Below, in pieces: positions 19,701-24,137 of a stretch of DNA of 51,439 nucleotides. The notes below the pieces were generated by a model. It was not told where the DNA came from. It saw only the letters and a program-made list of their open reading frames with translations, and did not search any database. Source of the DNA: Opitutales bacterium. Its GTDB lineage: Bacteria > Verrucomicrobiota > Verrucomicrobiia > Opitutales > UBA2987. The position numbers were made by a program, and so were the translations under genes. The DNA lies in NCBI GenBank assembly GCA_021772515.1, contig JAJFLU010000019.1, positions 1-51,439 on the forward strand. Reading direction: 5' to 3'. How positions within the stretch are numbered: position 1 is the stretch's first letter; each line of letters starts with the position of its first letter.

Positions 19701-19843
19701 ATTACAAACTGCTGCATTCGCTGGATCTCGAATCTGCGCGTCCTCAATGCGAGAGTTATTTTATATCACCGGAATCGGTCGAACGCTTCAAAAAAGCCAC
19801 AGGTTCTGAAACGAGCAGGACCGACACCGTCCAAGGCGTTTAG
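7721..19843 (+). CDS. Hybrid highly reducing type I PKS - NRPS megasynthase with AAR-like terminal reductase domain
   Basis: The ATG at 7721 follows GGAGGG (7708-7713) with a 7-base spacer, so I prefer it over an in-frame ATG 57 bases upstream; the product is 4040 residues. Domain order with approximate residues: KS 4-433, AT 543-860, DH 905-1185, C-methyltransferase 1370-1590, ER 1837-2155, KR 2176-2415, ACP 2452-2530, condensation 2559-3007, adenylation 3031-3514, PCP 3527-3600, terminal reductase-like domain 3650-4026. All catalytic motifs are present apart from one change in the DH motif. There is a single PKS module, no loading module and no thioesterase, so the PKS is probably iterative, as in fungal highly reducing PKS-NRPS hybrids. 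The expected product is a reduced, C-methylated acyl chain joined to one amino acid and released reductively. It needs a phosphopantetheinyl transferase, not found in this window. A sulfotransferase gene follows after 52 bases. Domain calls are firm; the product is inference. Confidence 0.95.
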   Translation: MTGNGKEPLAIVGIGCRLPGGANNPATFWKNLVEGKDAIRQVPEDRWNVERYYDPNPKIPGKMITRWGGFIDDVDQFDARFFGISPREALRMDPQQRWLLEVAWEAIEDGGHAPEQLSGSRTGVFVGIASNDYANIQMKSPSDVDVHTNSGSTLSIASNRISYLFNFKGPSISVDTACSSALVAVNLACRGLWDGQCDTALAGGVNALLTPDSSIGFSKASMLSPDGRCFAFDARANGYVRGEGAGMLLIKPLSRALAEKDPIYAVIRAAVINQDGRTNAMTVPGLESQSEMLDDAYQQAGISPSKVCYMEAHGTGTPVGDPIEVQALGNVLGRDRKEGEYCVIGSVKANIGHLESASGVAGLIKAALVLKHRIIPPNLNFKTPNPNIPFEELRLRVPVEAEPLPEEDTPAVAAVNSFGFGGTNAHIVLSEPPKEAIGYLGGPKPKRSRKKPVLLPLSGNTENSLKQAADDMAAFLTEGPIAQRPALRDVLQTAALRKDHHEHRLAVVGSSAEEISERIKAWSAGEKSIPGIEVGRASPDKPEVVFVFTGQGPQWWGMGQELIKSEPVFRQTLEKIDGLMKKLGGWSLLEEMSKPEAESNINRTDIAQPAIFALQVGLAEVWRSRGIEPSLVIGHSVGEVAAAYWAGIYNLEDAVKVIFHRSRLQNTTGGHGRMVAVGLSREKAEEAIRGFEEQVSVAVINSPSLVTLAGDTEALESIIEPLEKDRTFIRWLRIDYAFHTHQMDPIKDELLESIEDIEPHPGNLPFISTVTGELLEGTALTADYWWQNVRHSVLFSPAICDLIDQGNNLFLELGPHPALASSIQECLAQAGASGGVLPSLRRKEAERERMLQTLGTLHTIGASVDWEALYGKEGQYVRLPTYPWQHERYWLESEESYDYRMAQASHPLLGLRARDPSPTWKCVLYPEAYPYLDDHRLRDSMVYPASAYVETALAAGKEVFADAPYSAEDIKFQKAMFFAGTNALNLQFSYDEKESAFEIFSCEEGSAPQNWELNAIGRLQKLSLHDAEKIDLGGIRSRLGEKFGHEEIYSDMVKAGYQFGPCFSLIQNIWRIPGESLGEIEIPDTILEHSDAYLFHPAVLDACFQCVSRAQELLDDREIDDNLYLPIGLDRIRLFRKPEQRLWSHAQILFDDGEDLAADIQVYDQKGRQVAEIKGFRCQHVEQSETKADNDLDRCLYEFRWEPSRLSGSALRQGGHALEGPQSICETIKPEIEPLYERYKIKEHLHDFIPALEKLSFYQIMKGLGQLGWKPRKGEVITVEGLMKSLGIIETHNRLMHSFFQALSEEKTLLPLKNGKWEIGNVPNLPDTVKFADALTEQYPDFYAQIPLLKKCGAGLAEVLSGRLDPLQLIFSPESAALLDNFYKNDADFLSYNELLQKSVSAAIANLPENSAIRILEIGAGTGSLTEKILPILPAAKTKYTFTDITPVFPAQAKQNFSDYDFVDFAVLDIEKDPATQGIEPHSFDIVLATNVLHATVDLRRTLHNVRRCLSSGGILIFLEVTKPLRSLDQVFGLMKGWWHYEDTDLRPDCALLPRRKWTELLSDSGFSQVSSVINSVEDDAQQTVFLAQVPEISAERAEEISTNRLSGKEAPWLIFADSSGVGESVADKLEKGGNPCTLVYPSDSFSAQDDGKFSIRASETEDMRRLLTEMDAASKGLGGIVHLWSLDHPSSADTTAQSLYKAQETGCINVMNLVQALSPQEFSDKPRVWLITNGAQSMGKEEELTSIASTPMFGLARVANNEHQDFSWTGIDLDPSLPKEHAKIVFHEICSDDRELEVIHRIGVRYGNRLHNPSPDDLPEQQKEAIGKGEILPYRLEIPTPGVLSNLCLRETQRKAPEPGEIEIEVAAVGMNFRDVMKALGMYPGKSEDLRWLGDECSGKVVAIGEGVDRFKVGDEVVGMAPYCCRAYTTVNQALVFKKPSQLSFEEAATLPVVFLTSHYALNHLARLQPGEKVLIHAGAGGVGQAAIQIAQQVGAEVFATAGSDEKRDFLRSQGVEHVMDSRSLDFADEILELTDGRGVDIVLNQLAGDFIQRSFSVLAPYGRFLEIGKIDIYSNTKIGLEPFKDNISYFAIDLACFLKDKPAFITSMLAELAALFEEKKLRPLPLKSFPVTEAEAAFRYMAQARHIGKNVLSLREDSIPVGPSLKTDTLFRTDATYLITGGLGGFCLEVARWMVDYGARNLVLMGRSGASTDLARETIALLEEKGARVVAAKADVTKEEDIARVLKLVKKDMPPLRGIIHGAMVLDDDWITQLNEERFYKVLDPKMTGAWNLHSLTLNLPLDHFILFSSASSLIGGAGQGNYASANYFLDAMAHYRKSLGLPALTMNWGALSEAGYVARNEKVAKYLDQLGLESFTPKEALSIFAKILNKNTVQLGASRVNWSGLARLNPATASSPTYSVVVNREKKAVSTSGDSHSFRPKVIAAAPGDRLPLVADYICEQVAQVFGTTAAKIDRDTPLTQIGLDSLMAIELMNRLESNLGISLPMGQFLQGPNINELAIPVLDLLLQSSGGEGGLDSADSDMVGLPSVEISGEEQTVFPLSEGQRALWFLNRLAPKSPAYNLIFSSKITPYVDIPVMEKAFAALFKRHPMLDVTFSDETGHPVQTLRKSRTIDFREHDTSHLNDEEIKELLVDHANQPFDLKNGPVVRLELFRTTAGSHITLLSMHHIVSDAWSVVLVMRDLMESYFSIKSGGKPKFQRLRHRYSDYVNWQQSLLKGPHQEKMLTFWKDHLRGAPTVLDLPTDHPRPPVQTFNGSTHGFKLDDLLSGKVDTLAKENKVTLYSTLLSAFQVLLHRYCNQDDLIVGSPFAGRSIKEFHDLVGYFINPVPLRSRIEDDPTFKDYLQQVSGSVIGALENQEFPVSHLVDQLKVKRDPSRSPVFQVTFSMERIPGVDEQGIAVFLIGQGGHDFKVGDISVESIDLNLRQAQFEISLVVEEAGGHIYGCWQYNRDLFEPGTIDRLNGLFKQILEEVVVHPEKKISELSFLSRDEEKKILEDWNHTDLEYPEDKCLHQLVTEHALRNPNRTAVTCAGRSLTYSELNRRANGLALKLRSAGINVDCPVGLYVDRSVEMLVAALGILKAGGCYVPLDPLFPVQRLQQMLDDANPSIVVTQNQLRGSLPKGPWKTMMVNGGTAKRGPVVSNSPESLAYIIYTSGSTGKPKGVEVPHRAVVNFLSSMRETPGLISDDTLLAVTTLSFDISVLELFLPLVTEAQVVIATREEATDGRRLSMLLEEYAVTTMQATPATWQMLVDSGWNGKHDLRVFCGGEALSRELAESLLPSTRAVWNLYGPTETTIWSTVDKVESQSGCVPIGRPIANTTIYILDDNHKALPPGFTGHLYIGGDGLARGYHNQPDVTAEKFIKLQLPNGKTERVYQTGDLARFLPDGKVDFLGRSDTQVKLRGYRLELEEIETHLCAHHQVDQAVVVKRSDMPGGENLVGYIICSGSTEGLTTDLRNFLLERLPDYMRPAAYVLLEEYPLTPNKKIDRLALPIPQLVRAELEAKYTAPQTPTEKILVDILNKAFSTEEVGIQDNFFELGGDSLLALQILTEISQVFNRQFPVEVFLRNPTVEHLALFLDTIPDERETAAGPGFNSNGYFTEGMADEIADSDYLTLEVVDGTDGERDKLPKVDAVALAYIPDAFLPLTGLTKDDIARNWLHGKSFVSNLYETPYGRIGLVMLPRLGSELYKNQELLGDQIMQSLEVAKSMGAKQVSLTGLIPSATNYGLQVTELINGRTDLPDITTGHATTTASIIKNMEGLLKLANRNLEEESVAIVGLGSIGYSTMRLMLEVLPYPKELILCDLYQKLDSLEDIRRKLVEELGFDGKIRLEPTRGQLPDAVYNASFVLGATNVPGILDVNRLSPGTLIVDDSFPPCFRTLDAVQRIETRHDILFTTGGLIRLQEEVNETIYLPGGAADRIEELGGNRLLALVGRDPREMTGCILSSLLTGRKPEIRPTLGPVTLADSLAHYKLLHSLDLESARPQCESYFISPESVERFKKATGSETSRTDTVQGV
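7730..15310 (+). other. PKS module KS-AT-DH-cMT-ER-KR-ACP within the megasynthase
   Basis: KS: active-site Cys178 in DTACSSA, His313 in EAHGTGT and His353 in NIGHLE. AT: Ser636 in GHSVGE; the specificity region reads YAFH (736-739), a hybrid of the malonyl HAFH and methylmalonyl YASH patterns, so the extender is most likely malonyl-CoA with methyls added by the cMT. DH: His935 and Asp1101 (LDACF) are present, but the HxxxGxxxxP motif reads HRLRDSMVYP with Asp replacing Gly. cMT: LEIGAGTG at 1416-1423. ER: HAGAGGVGQAA from 1978. KR: TGGLGG at 2182, LDD at 2268-2270 (B-type, D-hydroxy), Ser2312 and Tyr2325. ACP: phosphopantetheine Ser2489 in GLDSLMA. The complete reductive set suggests saturated segments with optional methyl branches. 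Confidence 0.9.
15395..18520 (+). other. NRPS module C-A-PCP within the megasynthase, predicted glycine
   Basis: The condensation domain has HHIVSDAW with His2690, His2691 and Asp2695, so it should be active in joining the PKS acyl chain to the amino acid. The adenylation domain has YTSGSTGKPKG (Thr3176 onward), YGPTETTIW and the terminal PNKKID lysine (Lys3508). Reading the specificity positions by hand against GrsA gives D-I-L-Q-F-G-L-I-W-K, one residue away from DILQLGLIWK, a code known for glycine. The PCP carries Ser3565 in GGDSLLAL. The substrate prediction rests on a manual alignment. Confidence 0.8.
18670..19800 (+). other. Terminal domain resembling long-chain acyl-ACP reductase (AAR), in place of TE/R domain
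   Basis: After the PCP about 380 residues remain. They contain no GxSxG thioesterase motif and no SDR-type GxxGxxG thioester-reductase start. Instead, several segments line up in order with cyanobacterial acyl-ACP reductase: an N-terminal strand followed by LEVAKSMGAKQVSLTGLIPS, then TTGHATTTASIIKNMEGLL, a Rossmann motif VAIVGLGSIG (Gly3801-Gly3806), LIVDDSFPP, TTGGLIRL, and a cysteine (Cys3966 in TGCILSSLL) at the place of the AAR catalytic cysteine. AAR reduces acyl-thioesters to aldehydes through an acyl-cysteine intermediate, so reductive release from the PCP is the natural inference. The Gly-to-Cys distance is about 165 residues versus about 132 in AAR. The match is by eye; a glutamyl-tRNA-reductase/shikimate-dehydrogenase-type fold is the broader relative. 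Confidence 0.7.
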
Positions 19844-19895
19844 TTAGCGTTCTATTCCAGCCTCGACCTCAATCAGTTAAGGGAAATTCTGCGGC

Positions 19896-21008
19896 ATGAG
19901 ATTATTGCACCCGCTCGCCGGTAGCAATCTGGCAACCTATTTTGAGCTTCTCAGGGAGCATCGGGCATTTTCGGGGCCATCCCTGCTACCTCAGGCCGTA
20001 GCCCTGTTGGCAATTATCGCCCGCTTTTCTTTTTATCAGGCCGAGAACCTTCTGTATAAATCACGTATAGAAAAAACCCCGCTCGATAAAGATCCCATCT
20101 TCATTCTCGGACATTGGCGCAGTGGAACCACCCATTTACACAACATTTTAAGCCAAGATCCGCAATTTGCGTGGATATCCTTTCTCCAAACGGCCATGCC
20201 TCTGGATTTTCTCGGCAAAATAAAAATTGCGCCGCCGCTTATCGAAATGGTCCTGCCAGAAACCCGTGGCATGGATAATGTATCTCTCACCCTGGACTCG
20301 CCTCAGGAAGAGGAAATGGCCCTGGGCAACATGAATCCGCTCTGTTATTACAATTGCTACTATTTTCCTCAAAAACTGAGGGAGCATTACCGCCGATCCA
20401 TTCTTTTCGAGGGAGTAAAAAAAGAGGAACTGGAAAGCTTTGCCAAGGTTTACCGCTATCTTTTGAAGAAACTTACCCTGGCCAATGACGGGAAACGGCT
20501 GCTCCTGAAAAACCCCGCCTCAACCACCCGGGCCCGTTGGTTGAAAACCGTCTTTCCCAACGCCCGTTTCGTCCACATCATAAGAAATCCTTACAACGTC
20601 TTTTGTTCGACCCTGAAACACTATGGGCAAACGATGCCCGCCTTTGCCTGGCAATCCTATGCGAATCTCGATTTTGAATCGATCACCCTCGAAAACTACC
20701 GCCTGATGATGAAACGTTATCTGGAGGATTTATCAGCCATACCTGCTGAAAATCTGATCGAGGTTACCTACGAGGAAATCGAAAAGAATCCTCTCCAGGA
20801 AATCGAAAAAATTTATGATTTTCATGGGCTTTCCGGTCGTGAGAAAGCGTTTGAAAATATAAGAACCTATCTCGATCGGCAGCGAAATTACCGCCGAAAT
20901 GTCTACCGCTTGACTTCCGCGCAGGTTCAGAGAATAAAAGAAGAGTGGGGATTCGCCCTCGACCACTGGGGTTACGACCTCCCACCGGAAATACGCATCG
21001 AATCATAA
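19896..21008 (+). CDS. Sulfotransferase family protein
   Basis: The 370-residue product has the 5'-phosphosulfate-binding loop GHWRSGTTHLHN (from residue 72) and a 3'-phosphate-binding motif VHIIRNPYNVFCST around Arg230, so it should transfer a sulfuryl group from PAPS to a hydroxyl or amine. It belongs to the sulfotransferase-3-like bacterial group that acts on lipids, sugars and natural products. The N-terminal 60 residues include a hydrophobic stretch that could associate with the membrane. The gene starts 52 bases after the megasynthase stop on the same strand with no terminator visible between them, so it is probably co-transcribed and could tailor the released product. The acceptor is not known. 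Confidence 0.88.
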   Translation: MRLLHPLAGSNLATYFELLREHRAFSGPSLLPQAVALLAIIARFSFYQAENLLYKSRIEKTPLDKDPIFILGHWRSGTTHLHNILSQDPQFAWISFLQTAMPLDFLGKIKIAPPLIEMVLPETRGMDNVSLTLDSPQEEEMALGNMNPLCYYNCYYFPQKLREHYRRSILFEGVKKEELESFAKVYRYLLKKLTLANDGKRLLLKNPASTTRARWLKTVFPNARFVHIIRNPYNVFCSTLKHYGQTMPAFAWQSYANLDFESITLENYRLMMKRYLEDLSAIPAENLIEVTYEEIEKNPLQEIEKIYDFHGLSGREKAFENIRTYLDRQRNYRRNVYRLTSAQVQRIKEEWGFALDHWGYDLPPEIRIES

Positions 21009-21021
21009 TCGACCGTAACGA

Positions 21022-21065
21022 CGGGTTATATACCTGGGATGATACTATCCTAGGTAAAAAACCCG
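21022..21065 (+). terminator. Long two-part hairpin after the sulfotransferase gene
   Basis: CGGGTT (21022-21027) pairs with AACCCG (21060-21065), and inside it ACCTGGGAT (21032-21040) pairs with ATCCTAGGT (21047-21055) around a 6-base loop. It sits 14 bases after the sulfotransferase stop. There is no T-run after it, so it is not a textbook intrinsic terminator; it may stop transcription, protect the mRNA end or be part of the structured region that follows. Confidence 0.5.
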
Positions 21066-21232
21066 GCGACCCGAGGGAGTAATAGCCGCTATGACTACTG
21101 GCTGGATGTCGTTGCGGGACTGATGGTGGATTACACTATGTTGTGCGGAAGTCGATCTGGACTTTTGGGTATGTATCCGGTCGGCTTCCAGGCCGGTAGC
21201 CCGGCCTATGCACGGCTCTCTCACGGGTCGCC
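21065..21232. other. Candidate structured RNA or mobile inverted-repeat element between convergent genes
   Basis: GGCGACCCG (21065-21073) is perfectly complementary to CGGGTCGCC (21224-21232), enclosing about 150 bases. The helix continues past an A/A mismatch with GGGAG against CTCTC, and then AGCCG (21084-21088) against CGGCT (21213-21217). Inside are further hairpins: AAGTC/GACTT near 21150 and GGCCGG/CCGGCC (21191-21206) with a 4-base loop. The region lies 3' of both flanking genes and is more GC-rich than its surroundings. It does not match the tmRNA, RNase P, 6S or cobalamin consensus as I remember them. Strand cannot be decided from the sequence. Confidence 0.45.
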
Positions 21233-21253
21233 AGGTAAATTGTTATAGTTGAA

Positions 21254-21766
21254 TTATTTTTTAGCAGAACTTGAAATTTCGGCCTTTCTGCCCAGAAATT
21301 TGTATTGATGTTCATCCCCCGTTTCAAAGGGGCAAAAGGGTTTGGCGCATTCTTCACTGCACGTTTCGATCTCCTTTCGCAGGACTATGGCCAGCGCGTG
21401 TTGCAGGAGCCGGGAGCACGCCTGTTGCTCACTTCGCGTGAAAATAGTTTGGCGACTATTGCTATTCTCAAGAATGCTAAATAATGCGGTTTGCCCCGCT
21501 TTGTGAAGCTCCATACAGGCGGACGATTCAGGGGAACAGGAGAAGGTGAAATCCATATAATTGTGCAGGGATGGCGGATTTTCTTTTGAATTGTAATCCA
21601 TTTTCAACAGGGAAAGCACGTTTTCGAACAAGCCCGAAAGGTATTCATAGGAGAGGTCACCATGCGTAAAATCCTCGTTGGGAGGGAGTAGTTCCAACTC
21701 CATTTGCCAATCGTCCAGAATTTTGTCCGTATTCCGGCGCAGTAACTCCACCAGCCTCCCATTCAT
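21254..21766 (-). CDS. RsbRD N-terminal-like (stressosome sensor-type) small protein
   Basis: This 170-residue soluble protein starts RLVELLRRNTDKILDDWQMEL, which matches the opening helix of the RsbRD_N/globin-like sensory domain found at the front of stressosome proteins and some histidine kinases. Here it stands alone, without a STAS or kinase part. The C-terminal 40 residues are cysteine-rich (CSEECAKPFCPF), which could bind a metal or respond to redox; that is speculation. It is divergent from the PocR-AraC regulator, sharing a control region of about 160 bases. The RsbRD_N assignment is moderate; the role is unknown. Confidence 0.5.
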   Translation of the reverse strand: MNGRLVELLRRNTDKILDDWQMELELLPPNEDFTHGDLSYEYLSGLFENVLSLLKMDYNSKENPPSLHNYMDFTFSCSPESSACMELHKAGQTALFSILENSNSRQTIFTRSEQQACSRLLQHALAIVLRKEIETCSEECAKPFCPFETGDEHQYKFLGRKAEISSSAKK

Positions 21767-21929
21767 GTACCTATTATCGCTGAAAATTGGGCAAAAAACT
21801 CAGCATAAATTCTCTTTATTCGGTCAAATATTGTTTATGGCGGCAATTAGTTTTCCTTAAAAGAGAGCGATTGTTTTGACTTAAAGTGATTTCAGGCTGA
21901 GATTATCGGGTAGTGGCTGGATTGGTGTT

Positions 21930-22874
21930 GTGGTGAATACTTCTTTAAAATTAAAACCTCGTGTCGATTCCCTTGCGGACAGAAGGGAATTTTTGCGTAA
22001 GCTATCGCGTTCAGCTATTTATCGCGATTACAAAAAGGCGTTTACAACGGCCACTGGACTTCCCTTGGCGCTGAATATCACCGGTTCCCTCGATCTCGAA
22101 TGGGTGGGTGAGGGAAATAAAAGTCCCTTTTGCGCCCTCCTCGCCAACAGCAACCAAGGTTGTGCGGAATGCCTCAAAATGCAGGATAAACTGGAGCGCG
22201 AAGCCCAGATCAAACCCCGCACCCTCAAGTGTTTCGCCGGACTTTGCGATTCGGCCGTTCCCATCAGGGTGGGTGAAAACGTGGTCGCCTTTTTGAAGAC
22301 GGGGCAGGTGCTTTTACATCAGCCAAACGATGAGCATTTCACCAAACTGACCCGCAAAATTCTCTCCCTCGGCACCCGGATTAACCTGAAACGCCTCGAG
22401 GAAGCTTACTTTCAGTCCAGGGTACTGTCCCCCGATCAGTATAGGGCATTCGTCCAGCTTCTATCTACTTTTGCCAGCCATCTGGCCTCCATAAGCAATG
22501 CCATCATGGTCGAGGAAAAAAACTCCGAGCCCGAGATGGTGGCCAAGGCGCGCCGCTTCATTCTCGAAAATTACGATTCTCCCCTCACCCTCAACAAGGC
22601 GGCCCGAGCCGTCAACACGAGCTCCCATTATTTTTGCAAAATGTTCAAGAAGACAACGGGGATGACCTTTACCGAATATTTGACTCGAATCCGGATCGAA
22701 AAAGCAAAAAATCTTCTCTATAACCCCAATAAACGAGTCAGCGAAGTGGCCTTCGATATCGGGTTTGAATCGCTATCTCAATTCAATCGCTCCTTCAAAC
22801 GCATCACCGGAGCCACCCCCACCGGGTTTCGCAAGAATCTGGAAAATTGGCAGCCGAAACTGCGTGTGATCTGA
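21930..22874 (+). CDS. PocR-domain AraC family transcriptional regulator
   Basis: A GTG at 21930 gives 314 residues. The first half is a PocR ligand-binding domain, with the cysteine pattern FCALLANSNQGCAECLKMQD and KCFAGLCDSAVPIRVGE that may bind a ligand or metal. The second half has two helix-turn-helix units of the AraC/XylS type, ending in VSEVAFDIGFESLSQFNRSF and GATPTGFRK. PocR domains were named for the propanediol regulator and are thought to sense small hydrocarbon derivatives. Targets are unknown; the upstream divergent gene and the nearby sulfotransferase/PKS locus are possible but unproven. It is convergent with the small membrane protein gene downstream, 12 bases apart. Confidence 0.85.
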   Translation: MVNTSLKLKPRVDSLADRREFLRKLSRSAIYRDYKKAFTTATGLPLALNITGSLDLEWVGEGNKSPFCALLANSNQGCAECLKMQDKLEREAQIKPRTLKCFAGLCDSAVPIRVGENVVAFLKTGQVLLHQPNDEHFTKLTRKILSLGTRINLKRLEEAYFQSRVLSPDQYRAFVQLLSTFASHLASISNAIMVEEKNSEPEMVAKARRFILENYDSPLTLNKAARAVNTSSHYFCKMFKKTTGMTFTEYLTRIRIEKAKNLLYNPNKRVSEVAFDIGFESLSQFNRSFKRITGATPTGFRKNLENWQPKLRVI

Positions 22875-22886
22875 CGAGGGCGGGGC

Positions 22887-23330
22887 CTAAATCATCGGAT
22901 GGAGGAGCATTAGAGAAACCGCTATGCCGTAGAAGGCCAAACCGATAAAGAGGACATACCCCCCCACGATGTAGGCACTGGTTTTCTCGTTGCGGCGCTC
23001 GATGAGGACCACGAGGCATTCCACCGGGTCTTCACACAGTTCGGTTGTCGACCAATTGATCCGCATCACCTTCATGTAAATCCACATCACGCAGACCAAC
23101 ACCGTTGCCAAACCGCCTATCACGAGTAATTGGGCGGGCTGGGAAGTCCCCGCGATTCTTCGCCCCGAAAATCCGGTTACGGTAATGACCACACCGGCCA
23201 GACTGACCAACACCTGCGCCCGTGAGTAGAGGACAAATAGCTGTCGCTCCAGAATTTCGAGGGCTTTAAGCGAGTTTTGCTCCGTCAGCTGCAGGATACC
23301 GTGGGCTTCTTTTCTGGGTGAAATTTTCAT
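22887..23330 (-). CDS. Small three-helix membrane protein of unknown function
   Basis: 147 residues with a charged N-terminus (KISPRKEAHGILQLTEQNS), a likely amphipathic/coiled section, and three hydrophobic segments near residues 35-55, 65-88 and 118-140. The part between helices two and three is charged and contains CEDPVECLVVLIERRNEKT, probably cytosolic. I do not recognise a named family. Conserved-looking composition and good codon use make it a real gene. It stands alone between a convergent regulator and the divergent Hpt gene. Confidence 0.65.
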   Translation of the reverse strand: MKISPRKEAHGILQLTEQNSLKALEILERQLFVLYSRAQVLVSLAGVVITVTGFSGRRIAGTSQPAQLLVIGGLATVLVCVMWIYMKVMRINWSTTELCEDPVECLVVLIERRNEKTSAYIVGGYVLFIGLAFYGIAVSLMLLHPMI

Positions 23331-23516
23331 TTTTTGGATTTGATATTGGGGTGGGAGACCGGGAAACCCGCAACGAATTATTGGATCCTTTTCCCTATTA
23401 CAATAAATTGTTCTTGCCCAGCCTGACCCGCTAAATTGTTCGGATATTTTAGTACGACAACACCTTAATTGTAATTATTCTTAATATTAGGTAGAAATAC
23501 GCGATATGCTTGTAGA

Positions 23517-23909
23517 ATGAGAGCCTCAGTAGAAATGGCATTTATAGATGTCAATGAACCTCTGTTGGATCAGTCCCAGGTGGAATTGCTCCGGGAAACC
23601 GCCGAAGAGTGCGGGCCGGAACTGCTGCAGGAATTGCTCGACCTCTACTTGGTCGATAATACGGCCCGTGTTGAAAAAATTCGCCCCGCCATCTCCGAGA
23701 ACAAATTGGAAGAAGCTTCGGGCTTGGCCCATTCGGTCTCAGGAAGCAGCGCAAATCTGGGGGCAAACCGGCTGGCCAAGCTATGCTCTTTGCTCGAAAA
23801 TAATATCAATAATGGCCTGTTGGATAATCTCGATGCGATCGCACAACAAGTGGAGCAGGAATTTGAGGCAGCGGTGGGAGTTTTCAAGGAAACCTTCAGC
23901 ATTTCCTGA
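23517..23909 (+). CDS. Stand-alone Hpt (histidine phosphotransfer) protein
   Basis: The 130-residue product is almost entirely one Hpt four-helix bundle. The phosphorylatable histidine is His72 in LAHSVSGSSANLGA, matching the HxxxGxxxxxGA pattern. Such a protein shuttles phosphoryl groups between a hybrid histidine kinase and a response regulator; neither partner is in this window. A second ATG six codons downstream (23535) is an equally good start, as no strong ribosome-binding site precedes either. The region before it (23331-23516) is AT-rich and probably holds the promoter. Confidence 0.85.
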   Translation: MRASVEMAFIDVNEPLLDQSQVELLRETAEECGPELLQELLDLYLVDNTARVEKIRPAISENKLEEASGLAHSVSGSSANLGANRLAKLCSLLENNINNGLLDNLDAIAQQVEQEFEAAVGVFKETFSIS

Positions 23910-24137
23910 GGTTTTCTTTTCAACCGGGTGGCATCGAATTAACCGCCATCATCCAATTCCTGCCGTAAATCTGACTGGCTTCGTAATCATCTGATTATTT
24001 TCGGACGGGAGCCTCGCATCGGCGTCGAAAATTGAGCTATTTTCAATCATGGCTGTGTGCGAGTGCTGAATTCAGGGGGTTAAATAGGTTTACAATTGTC
24101 TTTGAAAAAACTCTCGGAGTCATCATATCATCCCTGC

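Noticed and set aside
18670..19800. Terminal domain as a thioesterase or conventional NRPS R domain
   Set aside because: No GxSxG serine and no SDR-type TGxxGxxG at the domain start; the Rossmann motif lies in the middle, after a 150-residue region, as in AAR.
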